DNA from: Shewanella sp. SNU WT4
GTDB taxonomy: Bacteria; Pseudomonadota; Gammaproteobacteria; Enterobacterales; Shewanellaceae
Direction: 5' to 3'
NCBI RefSeq assembly: GCF_006494715.1
Contig: NZ_CP041151.1
Location: 3,782,001-3,846,000, forward strand
Length of the DNA stretch: 64,000 nucleotides
Shown here in pieces: positions 27,652-35,788 of the stretch. Under the pieces are notes generated by a model that was not told the origin of the DNA, did no database searches, and saw only the letters and a list, made by a program, of their open reading frames with translations. Both the position numbers and the translations under genes were made by a program. Each line of letters starts with the position of its first letter. The stretch's first letter is position 1.

Positions 27652-28295
27652 AACAAATCCCTCTGGGTAGCAGTTTCTGCTTGAGCTTCTAACTGCAAAC
27701 CTTCGGTTTCATCAATAAAGCGGATCACTTCATAAAGATAATCAACCTTGCCGGTGGCCAGATAAATTTGCTTTTCTGGGTTAGGTTTAAGCAAATAGCC
27801 AAGCTCGACTAAGCGCTTAAATACTAACTTGATTTGCGCGTCCACATTGGTCGAGGTTGAGCCAAATAAGCGGTACTGACTTAACGTTGTAAGCTGCTCG
27901 CGCAGCGCAGGCGTATCTTCAATGCGAGTTTGCAATTCAGTCAAGCGTAACGCTGAGCCTTCGACTAATGAGGCATCTTGGCCTGAAGCTTCTTGCATCA
28001 GCACTAACCATTCCACCATAGGAATGAGTGCCTGACAGATTTCCTTAAACTGGGCGGAAATAACTTTGCGCTCGTGTTCACCCAGTTGCAGATAACCGCA
28101 AAAGAATACTTCGCCTTCGGCGGCGCTACATAAAGTGCGATTGATTTGATTAAGATAGTGCTCAATCTGCTCGCGGTTAGCTGGGTTTTTAAGGGCGCGC
28201 CATTGATCTTCACCGCTAGTGCGGCAAATAAACTCGCCTTTTAATAAACGCTCAACCAGCTCGCCTTGGCTCGCCATCAAAGTGACTTGTTCCAT
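27648..28295 (-). CDS. MukE/MksE/JetB-like winged-helix subunit
   Basis: A 215-residue soluble protein between the SMC-like ATPase and the kleisin-like gene. Its ATG directly follows the ATPase stop (TAAATG) with AGAGGTGG as Shine-Dalgarno, and its stop overlaps the next ATG. The C-terminal half (about 125-200) reads as a winged helix with IKLVFKRLVELGYL followed by the wing KQIYLATGKVDYLYEVIRFID, the arrangement seen in MukE-type KITE proteins. The N-terminal half is helical. The role inferred is the KITE accessory subunit of an SMC-like complex. No catalytic motif is present. Confidence 0.6.
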   Translation of the reverse strand: MEQVTLMASQGELVERLLKGEFICRTSGEDQWRALKNPANREQIEHYLNQINRTLCSAAEGEVFFCGYLQLGEHERKVISAQFKEICQALIPMVEWLVLMQEASGQDASLVEGSALRLTELQTRIEDTPALREQLTTLSQYRLFGSTSTNVDAQIKLVFKRLVELGYLLKPNPEKQIYLATGKVDYLYEVIRFIDETEGLQLEAQAETATQRDLL

Positions 28296-31200
28296 TTACA
28301 CCACCTCTTGTGCGGCTAAGGCTTTTAACTTATCCGCCAGCGGATTCACCTTAGGTTTAACGACTTGTAACTTGCGGGTCTGCTTATTGATAATGTAGCG
28401 ATTCGCAAACAAATTAAGCACTTCCGATTCAGGATTCGGGAAGGCGCCAAGCACACTAATGTTGTTGTTTTCACAGGCATCAAAGATTTTTTTGACGTTG
28501 TTGTGATGCAAGGTGCCGAGCTCATCTATCGGCCAATGCACAGTCACTTCGGCATCGCCGCGCAATAAGCGGGTAAAGGCCAGCAAAAACTTACATAAAA
28601 TCAAATAGGCCATGCCGTGACTTGAGGATTCATTAAGCTGACGGTCAGTGCGGATAATCAAATCTGAATTACCTTCTTTAAGGCGCAGTTCAATTTCCAG
28701 CAACTTAGCTACGCCGCCCGTCAGCGCGCTGCGGCCAATAATATCTAACGCGCGGCGCATGCTGTTGACATAATCTTCAGCCGGCAGACCGCTAAAGCCA
28801 TCGGCTTGCCATTGACGGAACGCCTTCACAAACTGCTCAAGCTCGGGCCAGAACTCTAATTCACTGATGCGCGAGCGAATGCGCACCGCCGATTCTGACA
28901 CGCCATCTAGGAATAACTCTTCACCCACTTCGCGGGTAATGCGGGCGCTTTGACTGGCAATGCGGCGGTCAATATCGGCCAACACATCGTAATAAGCCGT
29001 TAAATCCACACCGAAAATTCGGCCTTGTTCCCGCAGCGCCGTAATAGATTGCGGCACCATAACATTAAGCAACTGCGCCAAGGCTGGCACCAATTTACGG
29101 TAATCCAGTAAGCGAATGCCCTTGTCGTTGATGAGGGTGGCCTCAGTGCGCGCGCGCTCCCAAGTTTCAGCTAAGCTTGAGCCAGATTTACTAACAATCA
29201 CGCTATCAAAGTGATCAACGTACTGTTTTACCGAGCTTAATAGGCTTTCACGCTTAAGCAGTAACTCATCACCTTGGCGCAGGCGCTCGGCAATGCTACC
29301 GGCCGCTTCTTCAAGGTTTTTAGGTAACTTAATATCCGCCAGTTTTCTTAATAACGAACGCAGCTTAGTTAAGTTTTCTGACGCTTCGACTTGGCTATTA
29401 TCCGATAGGCGTTTGGCAGCTTCTAATTCGCCGCGCTTATGCTTAACTTCGGCGGTTTTAGCTTTTAGCTGTTGATCTAACTGCGTATAACTGGTTTTAA
29501 CTTCGGCCAATTGGGTTTGCAGTTTAGGCTTACGCTGGCGCCAACTGTGTTGATACCAATCATCAAAGCGCAATACTTGGCTGCGACCTTGCTCAGCCCC
29601 CGCCATCTTAGCTTCAATGGCTTTGATGTCGCGTTTGAGCTGCAGAATTTGGTCTTCATCGACACCGCGGGATTTAAGCTCGCTCTTATACCAGCTGTCA
29701 CACGCCTTTTGCTCGCTTTTGGCGTGCTCGCGTCTATGGCTAATTTGTTGTTGTTGCTGAGTTAAGGTTAATTCCAGCGCGCCGATAATTTCTTGCCAGA
29801 ACGCGGTTTTCTCCATTTTCAGCTCCATAGCATCATCATGATGCTGAGCCAACCAAGCTTGCTTGTCGCTAATCAGCTGCTTTATTTCAGCTTGCAGCAA
29901 GGTAAGCTGCTTACCGGCTTGCTGTTTACGCTCACTTAAGGCAGCGTTCACTTGCGCTTGCAGCGTGCGTTTTTCATCTAATAAGCGGCGCAGCTCTTCA
30001 CGGCTATGCTGATTATTCGCCCGCGCTTGGGTGAGCTCACGACCAATAGCCTCAAGGGCTTGATTGCTTGATACCAGCATGTCTTCAGCTTGCTGCTGGG
30101 CTAATTGTGCGGCGGCGAGTGCATCTTGCGCTTGCTGCAATTGCAGGCGTAAATCTTGTTCAGAGGCGGCGTAAGCTGGTACATCTAAACTTTTTAAATC
30201 AAAGGTTAAACCAAAGATTTCTTGATTAGCTTCACTGCTACGCACAGGGCGCAAATCAGTGCGATGCAATAATTCAGGGGCGATGATTTTACCTAGGCCT
30301 AACTCCCAGCCTGGCGCTTCACGGCGCAAATACTCAAGTAAGGTATGAGATTCAGGGAATAACACATGCTTAATGTCATCAAGCTGAGACAAGCGTTCAT
30401 TAACGCGCTTACTGACTAAACGCAGGCCATCATCGGCTCTATCGCGCTCACTTCTGAGCTTACGCTCCTGCGCGCTGAGACGCTCAAGCTTAGCGGCGCA
30501 CACTTCTTGCTCTTCATCGGCAAGACTAATGCGCTCATCGAGCACGGCCAAGGCCATCTTTTCTTCTTCGGTATAGCTCACGCTATCAATTTTTAACTGA
30601 TGAGCAGCCATGGCTAATTTGAGCTGATATTCTTGCTCGTTAAAGCGCGCGACGCCTTGCTGCTCAGCGTCGCGGTTAGCTTGGGCGAGCTTTTCCAGTT
30701 CAGCGCGCGCCAATTCTTTTTGGCTATCGCGCTGCTCACGGCTTTTATCGACTTGGCTGTGCAGCTTTTCTAATTCGCTATTTAACTGCTCACCTAATTC
30801 ACTGCGACGGGCGTTGTAAGCGGCTTCTATGTCTTGATGCTGTTCGGTTTGCAGCTTATGTCTATCATTAAGGGTTTGTAAGTCTTGGCGCCACTGCGGC
30901 AACGTCGCTAACGCCGCTTTAGCCGCATCAATATCTGCATCCATAAAGCTTTGATATTGATTTTCAATGGCATCTAACTCATCTTCAAACTTGTTGATAT
31001 CGCCTTTGGCCGCCGAGAGCTCAAGGTTTAATTCATCGCGGCTGTCTTTCCATTCTTCATCAAGCTGTTTCAGCGCGATATTAGTGGCTTTAGAATCGAG
31101 CTGCGCTTGATCTTGTCGCTGCACTTCCAAGCTTTCGTCGTGACGATAGCCTTTATGTAAGCTGGCTAGACGCACTTCAGTGCCTTGCAACTGCTCAAAT

Positions 31201-31970
31201 TCATCGGCCAACTTGTCAAATTCAGGGCGAATTTGCTCAAAGCCCGCAATAAGCTGACTTTCACGGATCCAGGCTTCTACGCGCTGCGGATTTAAGCGCG
31301 AGCTTGGCGGATTAACGCCGTCTTCTTCTAAAATCGCGGCTACCATCGACTTGACGGTTTCCATCTTGCCTTCTTTGGAATGCACGGCTTTAGCGAGTTT
31401 TTCAATATGGCGCAGGGAAAATTCAGGATCGCACAAGGCAAACTGGCGAGCATAAGCACGCAGCTCTTGACGATTAGTGCCAGTACTTAACAACGCGCGA
31501 TCGTTTTGAATAATGGCGCGATATTCACGGGTATTGAGTAAATTGGTGGTGGCTACCTGCAAGCGCTTGTATTGCCGCCCAAGCTCAGAGGCAGGGTAGC
31601 AAATAACTTCATTGCCTTGGCGCTGCTTAATATAATCTTCAAGCTCAAAACCTGTGGCCACAAAGCGATAGTTAACCCCTTTGCCGTCACCGGCTGAGGA
31701 TAAAATCGCTTGATAGAGCTGATTATCGCTCTTGCGATATTCATAAATGATGTAGCTCGCTTCATTAGGTAAATACCAACGCTCAAAGCTGTCACGAGTT
31801 GATGGCACAACGCGGCTTGGGTATTCACCATAAAATACCGGCACTAGGCGCTGCAATGTGGTTTTACCCGAAGCATTGGTACCACAAATGTTGGTATGGC
31901 CATCAAGGGCCAGCTCTACGACACCTGGCAAATGAGTGTCTATTAAAATAATACGATTTAGGCTCGACAT
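28296..31970 (-). CDS. SMC/MukB-like ATPase with coiled-coil arms (probably DUF3584)
   Basis: A 1224-residue ABC-type head-hinge-head ATPase. The ATG at 31970 with AAGGA 6 nt upstream is preferred to the GTG at 32003. Walker A is GTNASGKTT (30-38); signature-like SSSHGM is at about 1115-1120; Walker B ends D1149-E1150 (VHWPIDELG). Long coiled coils (about 300-537 and 610-900) flank a globular hinge-like segment (about 538-605; PGWELGLGKIIAPELLHRTDL). This is the SMC/MukB/RecN layout, closest in style to MksB/JetC; size and P-loop fit Pfam DUF3584 as I remember it. It is the first gene of a tight operon with MukE-like and kleisin-like genes, probably acting in chromosome organisation or defence. 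Confidence 0.8.
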   Translation of the reverse strand: MSSLNRIILIDTHLPGVVELALDGHTNICGTNASGKTTLQRLVPVFYGEYPSRVVPSTRDSFERWYLPNEASYIIYEYRKSDNQLYQAILSSAGDGKGVNYRFVATGFELEDYIKQRQGNEVICYPASELGRQYKRLQVATTNLLNTREYRAIIQNDRALLSTGTNRQELRAYARQFALCDPEFSLRHIEKLAKAVHSKEGKMETVKSMVAAILEEDGVNPPSSRLNPQRVEAWIRESQLIAGFEQIRPEFDKLADEFEQLQGTEVRLASLHKGYRHDESLEVQRQDQAQLDSKATNIALKQLDEEWKDSRDELNLELSAAKGDINKFEDELDAIENQYQSFMDADIDAAKAALATLPQWRQDLQTLNDRHKLQTEQHQDIEAAYNARRSELGEQLNSELEKLHSQVDKSREQRDSQKELARAELEKLAQANRDAEQQGVARFNEQEYQLKLAMAAHQLKIDSVSYTEEEKMALAVLDERISLADEEQEVCAAKLERLSAQERKLRSERDRADDGLRLVSKRVNERLSQLDDIKHVLFPESHTLLEYLRREAPGWELGLGKIIAPELLHRTDLRPVRSSEANQEIFGLTFDLKSLDVPAYAASEQDLRLQLQQAQDALAAAQLAQQQAEDMLVSSNQALEAIGRELTQARANNQHSREELRRLLDEKRTLQAQVNAALSERKQQAGKQLTLLQAEIKQLISDKQAWLAQHHDDAMELKMEKTAFWQEIIGALELTLTQQQQQISHRREHAKSEQKACDSWYKSELKSRGVDEDQILQLKRDIKAIEAKMAGAEQGRSQVLRFDDWYQHSWRQRKPKLQTQLAEVKTSYTQLDQQLKAKTAEVKHKRGELEAAKRLSDNSQVEASENLTKLRSLLRKLADIKLPKNLEEAAGSIAERLRQGDELLLKRESLLSSVKQYVDHFDSVIVSKSGSSLAETWERARTEATLINDKGIRLLDYRKLVPALAQLLNVMVPQSITALREQGRIFGVDLTAYYDVLADIDRRIASQSARITREVGEELFLDGVSESAVRIRSRISELEFWPELEQFVKAFRQWQADGFSGLPAEDYVNSMRRALDIIGRSALTGGVAKLLEIELRLKEGNSDLIIRTDRQLNESSSHGMAYLILCKFLLAFTRLLRGDAEVTVHWPIDELGTLHHNNVKKIFDACENNNISVLGAFPNPESEVLNLFANRYIINKQTRKLQVVKPKVNPLADKLKALAAQEVV

Positions 31971-32353
31971 GGTATTCCTTGCATGGCCATCAAACTCTGG
32001 CACAAAACCTTAAATGGCGACTGAAACACCACTTTATTCCGTTGTGAACTATGACGTTAAGCGTCACTGATATTCAAAGGTGAATAAGGTAATCCAAAGC
32101 CAGTGTGCAAGCAAATTACCTCAAGGTAATTGCCGTTTTTGCGGACAAAACTGAGAGTTAAGTAGCTTATCGCGCGATCTAATAGCCAAGCGCTATAACA
32201 AACTCTAGTTGCTGAGTAAAAATGACTATGGCATAACTAAGTTTTGGCAAATAGAGAAAGGCGCATTAAATAAGGGAATGAAGACTTGCGCTTTGGCTTA
32301 AGCGCTAGCACTGTGATGGGCAAGCTCACCCATCACAGCGGCATGATGGAAAA
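31971..32353. other. Upstream region of the SMC-like operon and end of the DUF3581 gene
   Basis: A 383-bp gap. Apart from the inverted repeat at 32311-32338 I see no gene, operator or convincing sigma-70 pair; an SMC-operon promoter is presumably here. Confidence 0.5.
32311..32338 (-). terminator. Terminator-like inverted repeat after the DUF3581 gene
   Basis: A perfect 10-bp stem CTGTGATGGG / CCCATCACAG with an 8-nt loop, 16 bp after the stop. There is no T run, so termination is uncertain. Confidence 0.5.
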
Positions 32354-33064
32354 TTACTTCACCATAAAATTGGCGGTACGCAGGGCGTATTCATCACACA
32401 TGGCCGCTACGCTTTCTTCTTCAAAAGGCCTTAAGCCGCTTAAGACTAAACGCTTATAGCCCTTACCTATCAAGGCGCCATTGGCATGAATGGCAAAATC
32501 AATATCCACTTGGCCGCGCTTACCTTCATGACTAAGGCGCGCATCGACTAATGTCAGTTCAATATCGTCAAAATCAAGCGTCGATAAGCTAAAACCCATG
32601 CGCTCATAAATGACTAAGGGTCGGTCGGCATTAATCATCACGCCCTGCTCACGCATTAATGGCACCATGATATGGACAAAGTTAAGCCCAGAAAATGCCA
32701 CATAACGGCGAATAAACTGCTCAATTTGGCGAGTTTCTTGGGTGATATCGCCAGTTGCATCGGCTTGTAAAATCAGCTTGTCGTTAGTATCTAGTAACTG
32801 CATGCAGTCTTGCGCCGCCGGTAAGCGTAAGGTTTTATTGGCCGGCACCATATCGGCAAACCGAAAATCCATGTGCGAGCGTAAACCGTTATGCATTAAT
32901 AAGATGGCGAACAGTAGATCGCCAGGCACACAAAAGCGTTTAGCATCAATATCATGAATGGGATTAAAGTCACCTGCGACCGACTTAGCAAACAAGCTCG
33001 CTTGCTCTGCATCAATATCGATAAAGCCTTGGCGCTCATTAAAAAACTTATTTAAAAACATCAT
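32354..33064 (-). CDS. DUF3581 family protein
   Basis: About 236 residues from the ATG at 33064 (MMFLNKFFNERQG); upstream in-frame starts give a poorly formed N-terminal extension. FAKSVAGDFNPIHD near the N-terminus resembles the FNPxH motif of MaoC-type hot-dog hydratases. The rest alternates strands and helices with no catalytic signature I know, and there is no signal peptide. Proteins like this are annotated DUF3581 in Shewanella and Vibrio (from memory). A possible acyl-thioester role is inference from the hot-dog-like motif. It lies upstream of the SMC-like operon on the same strand but is separated from it by 383 bp and a hairpin. Confidence 0.75.
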   Translation of the reverse strand: MMFLNKFFNERQGFIDIDAEQASLFAKSVAGDFNPIHDIDAKRFCVPGDLLFAILLMHNGLRSHMDFRFADMVPANKTLRLPAAQDCMQLLDTNDKLILQADATGDITQETRQIEQFIRRYVAFSGLNFVHIMVPLMREQGVMINADRPLVIYERMGFSLSTLDFDDIELTLVDARLSHEGKRGQVDIDFAIHANGALIGKGYKRLVLSGLRPFEEESVAAMCDEYALRTANFMVK

Positions 33065-33360
33065 GATTCTCTTATCCATCCCAGATTGGCCCACAGTGTA
33101 ACCGTGAATCACGCAAACACTGAGCCGATGACTTAACCCTTAGCCACAATCAGCCCTTGATGGCTTGGCCATGAATGACGGCTAATCCTTAGCCTTAGTG
33201 AGTTGCTAACGGCTGCAATAATTTTGCATCCTTGGGGATCACTCAGTCCCGCAGCACTAGGCTAATGTAAATTGCTCAAACAACCAACAAAACAATTAAC
33301 CGCGCCAGCAATTAAATCGCCAAAGCCAACCTCAACAAAAGCAACAAACAAAACAAACTG

Positions 33361-33401
33361 TTTACACAAGTGTAATTACACCCATAATGCGAATCATTAT
33401 C
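33361..33401 (+). promoter_or_regulatory. Fur box over the promoter of a TonB receptor gene
   Basis: CATAATGCGAATCATTATC (33383-33401) matches the 19-bp Fur consensus at 16 positions. A promoter TTTACA-N16-CATAAT (33361-33388) has its -10 inside the Fur box, so iron-bound Fur would block it. A TTACAC-AA-GTGTAA dyad covers the -35 and may be a second operator. The remaining 33065-33360 gap shows nothing else. Confidence 0.85.
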
Positions 33402-33439
33402 GTTATCACCAACCTTAGAGTTAGCTATTAGGAGTTTTC

Positions 33440-35626
33440 ATGTTTGCGGCAAAACCACTTCAATTGTCTGTATTAACCTCGGCATTACTGCTGAGCTTCT
33501 CATCACCCTTGCTGGCTGATGACGATATTAATGTGTCTGAACACATCACTATTTTTGGGCAACAGAACCCACTCAATAAGTCACCATCAAGTAGTCACGA
33601 GATAACCCAAGCTGAGTTAGATAAATTTAAATACACAGATATCATGCGTACCCTAGCGACTATTCCTGGCATTTATATTCAGGAAGAAGATGGTTATGGC
33701 CTGCGCCCCAATATTGGTATGCGCGGCACTGGGCAGAATCGCTCAGAAAAAATTACTGTCATGGAAGATGGCGTCTTAGCCACGCCCGCGCCTTACGCCT
33801 CACCTGAAGCTTATTATTTTCCAACGCCTGGGCGAATGGAGCGGATTGAAGCCATGAAAGGCGGCTCAACCATTAAGTACGGCCCGCGCACCACAGGCGG
33901 CGTGATTAACTTGATATCGCGCAGCATTCCCAATGAAGATATGGCCGGAAAAATTGATGTCGCCCTTGGCCAAGATGGCTTTGCCAAAGGCCATGTATAT
34001 GGCGGCGGCCAAGGCGAGCAAGTGGGTGCTGTGGCTGAAGTGTTTCGCTATCAAGCCGATGGCTTTCGGGACATTAACCATGTCGGCGGTAACACCGGCT
34101 TTGAGCGTAATGATGCCTTAGCTAAAGTCAGTTTTAATAGCGACAAAAGCGCAACTTACGCCCAAGCCTTACAAATTAAACTTAAATATTCAGATGAAAC
34201 CTCAAACGAAACTTATATGGGATTAACTGAGGCCGACTACAACAGCGCGCCATTTAGCCGCTATAGCGCCTCGCAAAAAGATAAGATGACCACAGATCAT
34301 CAACAAATTCAGGTCAATCATGTGATTGAGTGGAGCGATACCCTTAATCTCGCCTCGGTTGCTTACTACAATAAGTTCCACCGCAACTGGTACAAAACCA
34401 ACAAGGTCAATGGCAAAGGCTTAAGTAGCGGCGGCATAGACGCGGCGGCTTTGTTCGATTCAGGTCTGTCGCCATTAAGTAGCATGAAGGTTGAAGTTAA
34501 AGCCAATAATCGTGATTACTTGTCTCAAGGTCTGCAAACTCAGCTCAACTGGGACTTAGAGCAACATCAATCCGCCTTTGGCGTGCGCTACCATGAAGAT
34601 CAAATGGAGCGCTTCCAGTGGGTCGATAATTATCAGTTAACCCAAGAATATCAAATGACCTTAGCGCCTAGTGATGCCGGCGTGCCGGGCACAGATTCTA
34701 ACTTGCTCGATAGCGCTAAGGCTTGGGCGTTTTTCGCTGAAGATAAGATGAGCTTTGACAAGTTTGCTGTGACCGCAGGTTTACGTTATGAAGACATCAC
34801 CACTCAGCGCCAAGATTGGGGTAAAGCCAACCCAGGGCGTATCGGCGCGCCAATTAAAGATATTAGTAATAGCTTTGATGCCTTACTGCCAGCCTTGGCT
34901 GTGAGTTACACCATCACAGATGAATGGCTAGTATTTACTGGGGTGCAAAAAGGCTTTGCGCCCGCAGCACCTGGCAATGAAGCTGGGGAAGTAGAAAAGA
35001 GCTGGAACTATGAGTTAGGCACGCGTTTCAGCCAAGAGGCAGTTACTGCCGAAGCCGTGGCCTTTTACAGTGATTACAGCAATATGCATGGTAACTGCAC
35101 GGCCGCGCAGGGCTGCGCTGATGACAACATAGGTAATCAGTACAATGCTGGCGAAGTGGATGTTAAAGGCTTAGAAGTGAGCGCAGGCTATGAGCTTAAT
35201 GCCGACGGACAAGTAAGCTTCCCAGTGAAGATTGCTTACACTTACACCCACACCGAATTTAGCAATAGCTTTACCTCTGACTTCTGGGGACAAGTGAATG
35301 CGGGTGATGAATTACCGTATTTACCTACCAATCAGTTGTATTTAGGCCTAGGCGCGCAAACCGATCACTGGCAAGTTACCCTTGCTGGGCGTTATACCAG
35401 TGATATGCGCACGGAAGCGGGGCAAGGTAGCATCGCCAGCAATGAGTTGATTGCCGCTAAAACTGTGGTCGATTTATCCGCGCGCTACTTTATTACCAAG
35501 CAGCAAGAAGTGTATCTGCAAGCTGAGAACTTATTGGATGAGACTTATATGACAACTCGCATTCATGGCTCGATTTTCTCAGGAAAACCTAGAACTGTGA
35601 CTTTAGGTTATAGCTATCAGTTCTAA
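33440..35626 (+). CDS. Iron-regulated TonB-dependent receptor, FecA-like
   Basis: A 728-residue outer-membrane receptor. The signal peptide ends near LLA (about 26). A TonB-box-like NVSEHITIFG lies at about 30-40. The plug domain (about 45-165) carries IPGIYIQEEDGYGLRPNIGMRG and RMERIEAMKGG..KYGPRTTGGVINLIS. The barrel ends with the usual terminal Phe (TLGYSYQF). The plug motifs and length resemble FecA/ferric-citrate and other ferric-siderophore receptors. A strong Fur box upstream supports iron uptake. AGGAG lies 6 bp before the ATG. No ABC transporter or FecIR genes are adjacent, so the ligand remains open. Confidence 0.92.
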   Translation: MFAAKPLQLSVLTSALLLSFSSPLLADDDINVSEHITIFGQQNPLNKSPSSSHEITQAELDKFKYTDIMRTLATIPGIYIQEEDGYGLRPNIGMRGTGQNRSEKITVMEDGVLATPAPYASPEAYYFPTPGRMERIEAMKGGSTIKYGPRTTGGVINLISRSIPNEDMAGKIDVALGQDGFAKGHVYGGGQGEQVGAVAEVFRYQADGFRDINHVGGNTGFERNDALAKVSFNSDKSATYAQALQIKLKYSDETSNETYMGLTEADYNSAPFSRYSASQKDKMTTDHQQIQVNHVIEWSDTLNLASVAYYNKFHRNWYKTNKVNGKGLSSGGIDAAALFDSGLSPLSSMKVEVKANNRDYLSQGLQTQLNWDLEQHQSAFGVRYHEDQMERFQWVDNYQLTQEYQMTLAPSDAGVPGTDSNLLDSAKAWAFFAEDKMSFDKFAVTAGLRYEDITTQRQDWGKANPGRIGAPIKDISNSFDALLPALAVSYTITDEWLVFTGVQKGFAPAAPGNEAGEVEKSWNYELGTRFSQEAVTAEAVAFYSDYSNMHGNCTAAQGCADDNIGNQYNAGEVDVKGLEVSAGYELNADGQVSFPVKIAYTYTHTEFSNSFTSDFWGQVNAGDELPYLPTNQLYLGLGAQTDHWQVTLAGRYTSDMRTEAGQGSIASNELIAAKTVVDLSARYFITKQQEVYLQAENLLDETYMTTRIHGSIFSGKPRTVTLGYSYQF

Positions 35627-35644
35627 CCGAGCTAATACCAGCAC

Positions 35645-35717
35645 TTAATAGCAGAGCTTAATAGCAGAGCTTAATACCAAAGCTTAAAACCAAAGCTTAA
35701 AACCAAAGCTTAAAACT
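35645..35717. repeat. Five-copy 13-bp tandem array plus partial copy
   Basis: Units start at 35645, 35658, 35671, 35684 and 35697, evolving from TTAATAGCAGAGC through TTAATACCAAAGC to TTAAAACCAAAGC, with a partial sixth from 35710. The array lies 18 bp after the receptor stop. Confidence 0.9.
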
Positions 35718-35733
35718 CTGAGCACTCATAAAC

Positions 35734-35763
35734 ATAAGGCGACCCTGTGGTCGCCTTATTTAT
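35734..35763. terminator. Bidirectional terminator between TonB receptor gene and mrcB
   Basis: A perfect 11-bp stem ATAAGGCGACC / GGTCGCCTTAT with loop CTGT, followed by TTTATTT. Confidence 0.85.
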
Positions 35764-35788
35764 TTGTGCTCATTTGCAGTTTACAGTG

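Noticed and set aside
24725..33064. A complete Wadjet (jetABCD) defence island
   Set aside because: No JetD-like toprim/nuclease gene lies on either side, the gene order is reversed and the flanks are ordinary housekeeping genes, so a defence call is not supported.
33362..33375. Shared ACACAAGTGT word with 1660-1680 as a common operator
   Set aside because: Only two occurrences in unrelated promoters; chance or AT-rich similarity is enough.
35645..35717. CRISPR-like array
   Set aside because: Units are 13 bp and contiguous with no spacers; it is a simple tandem repeat.
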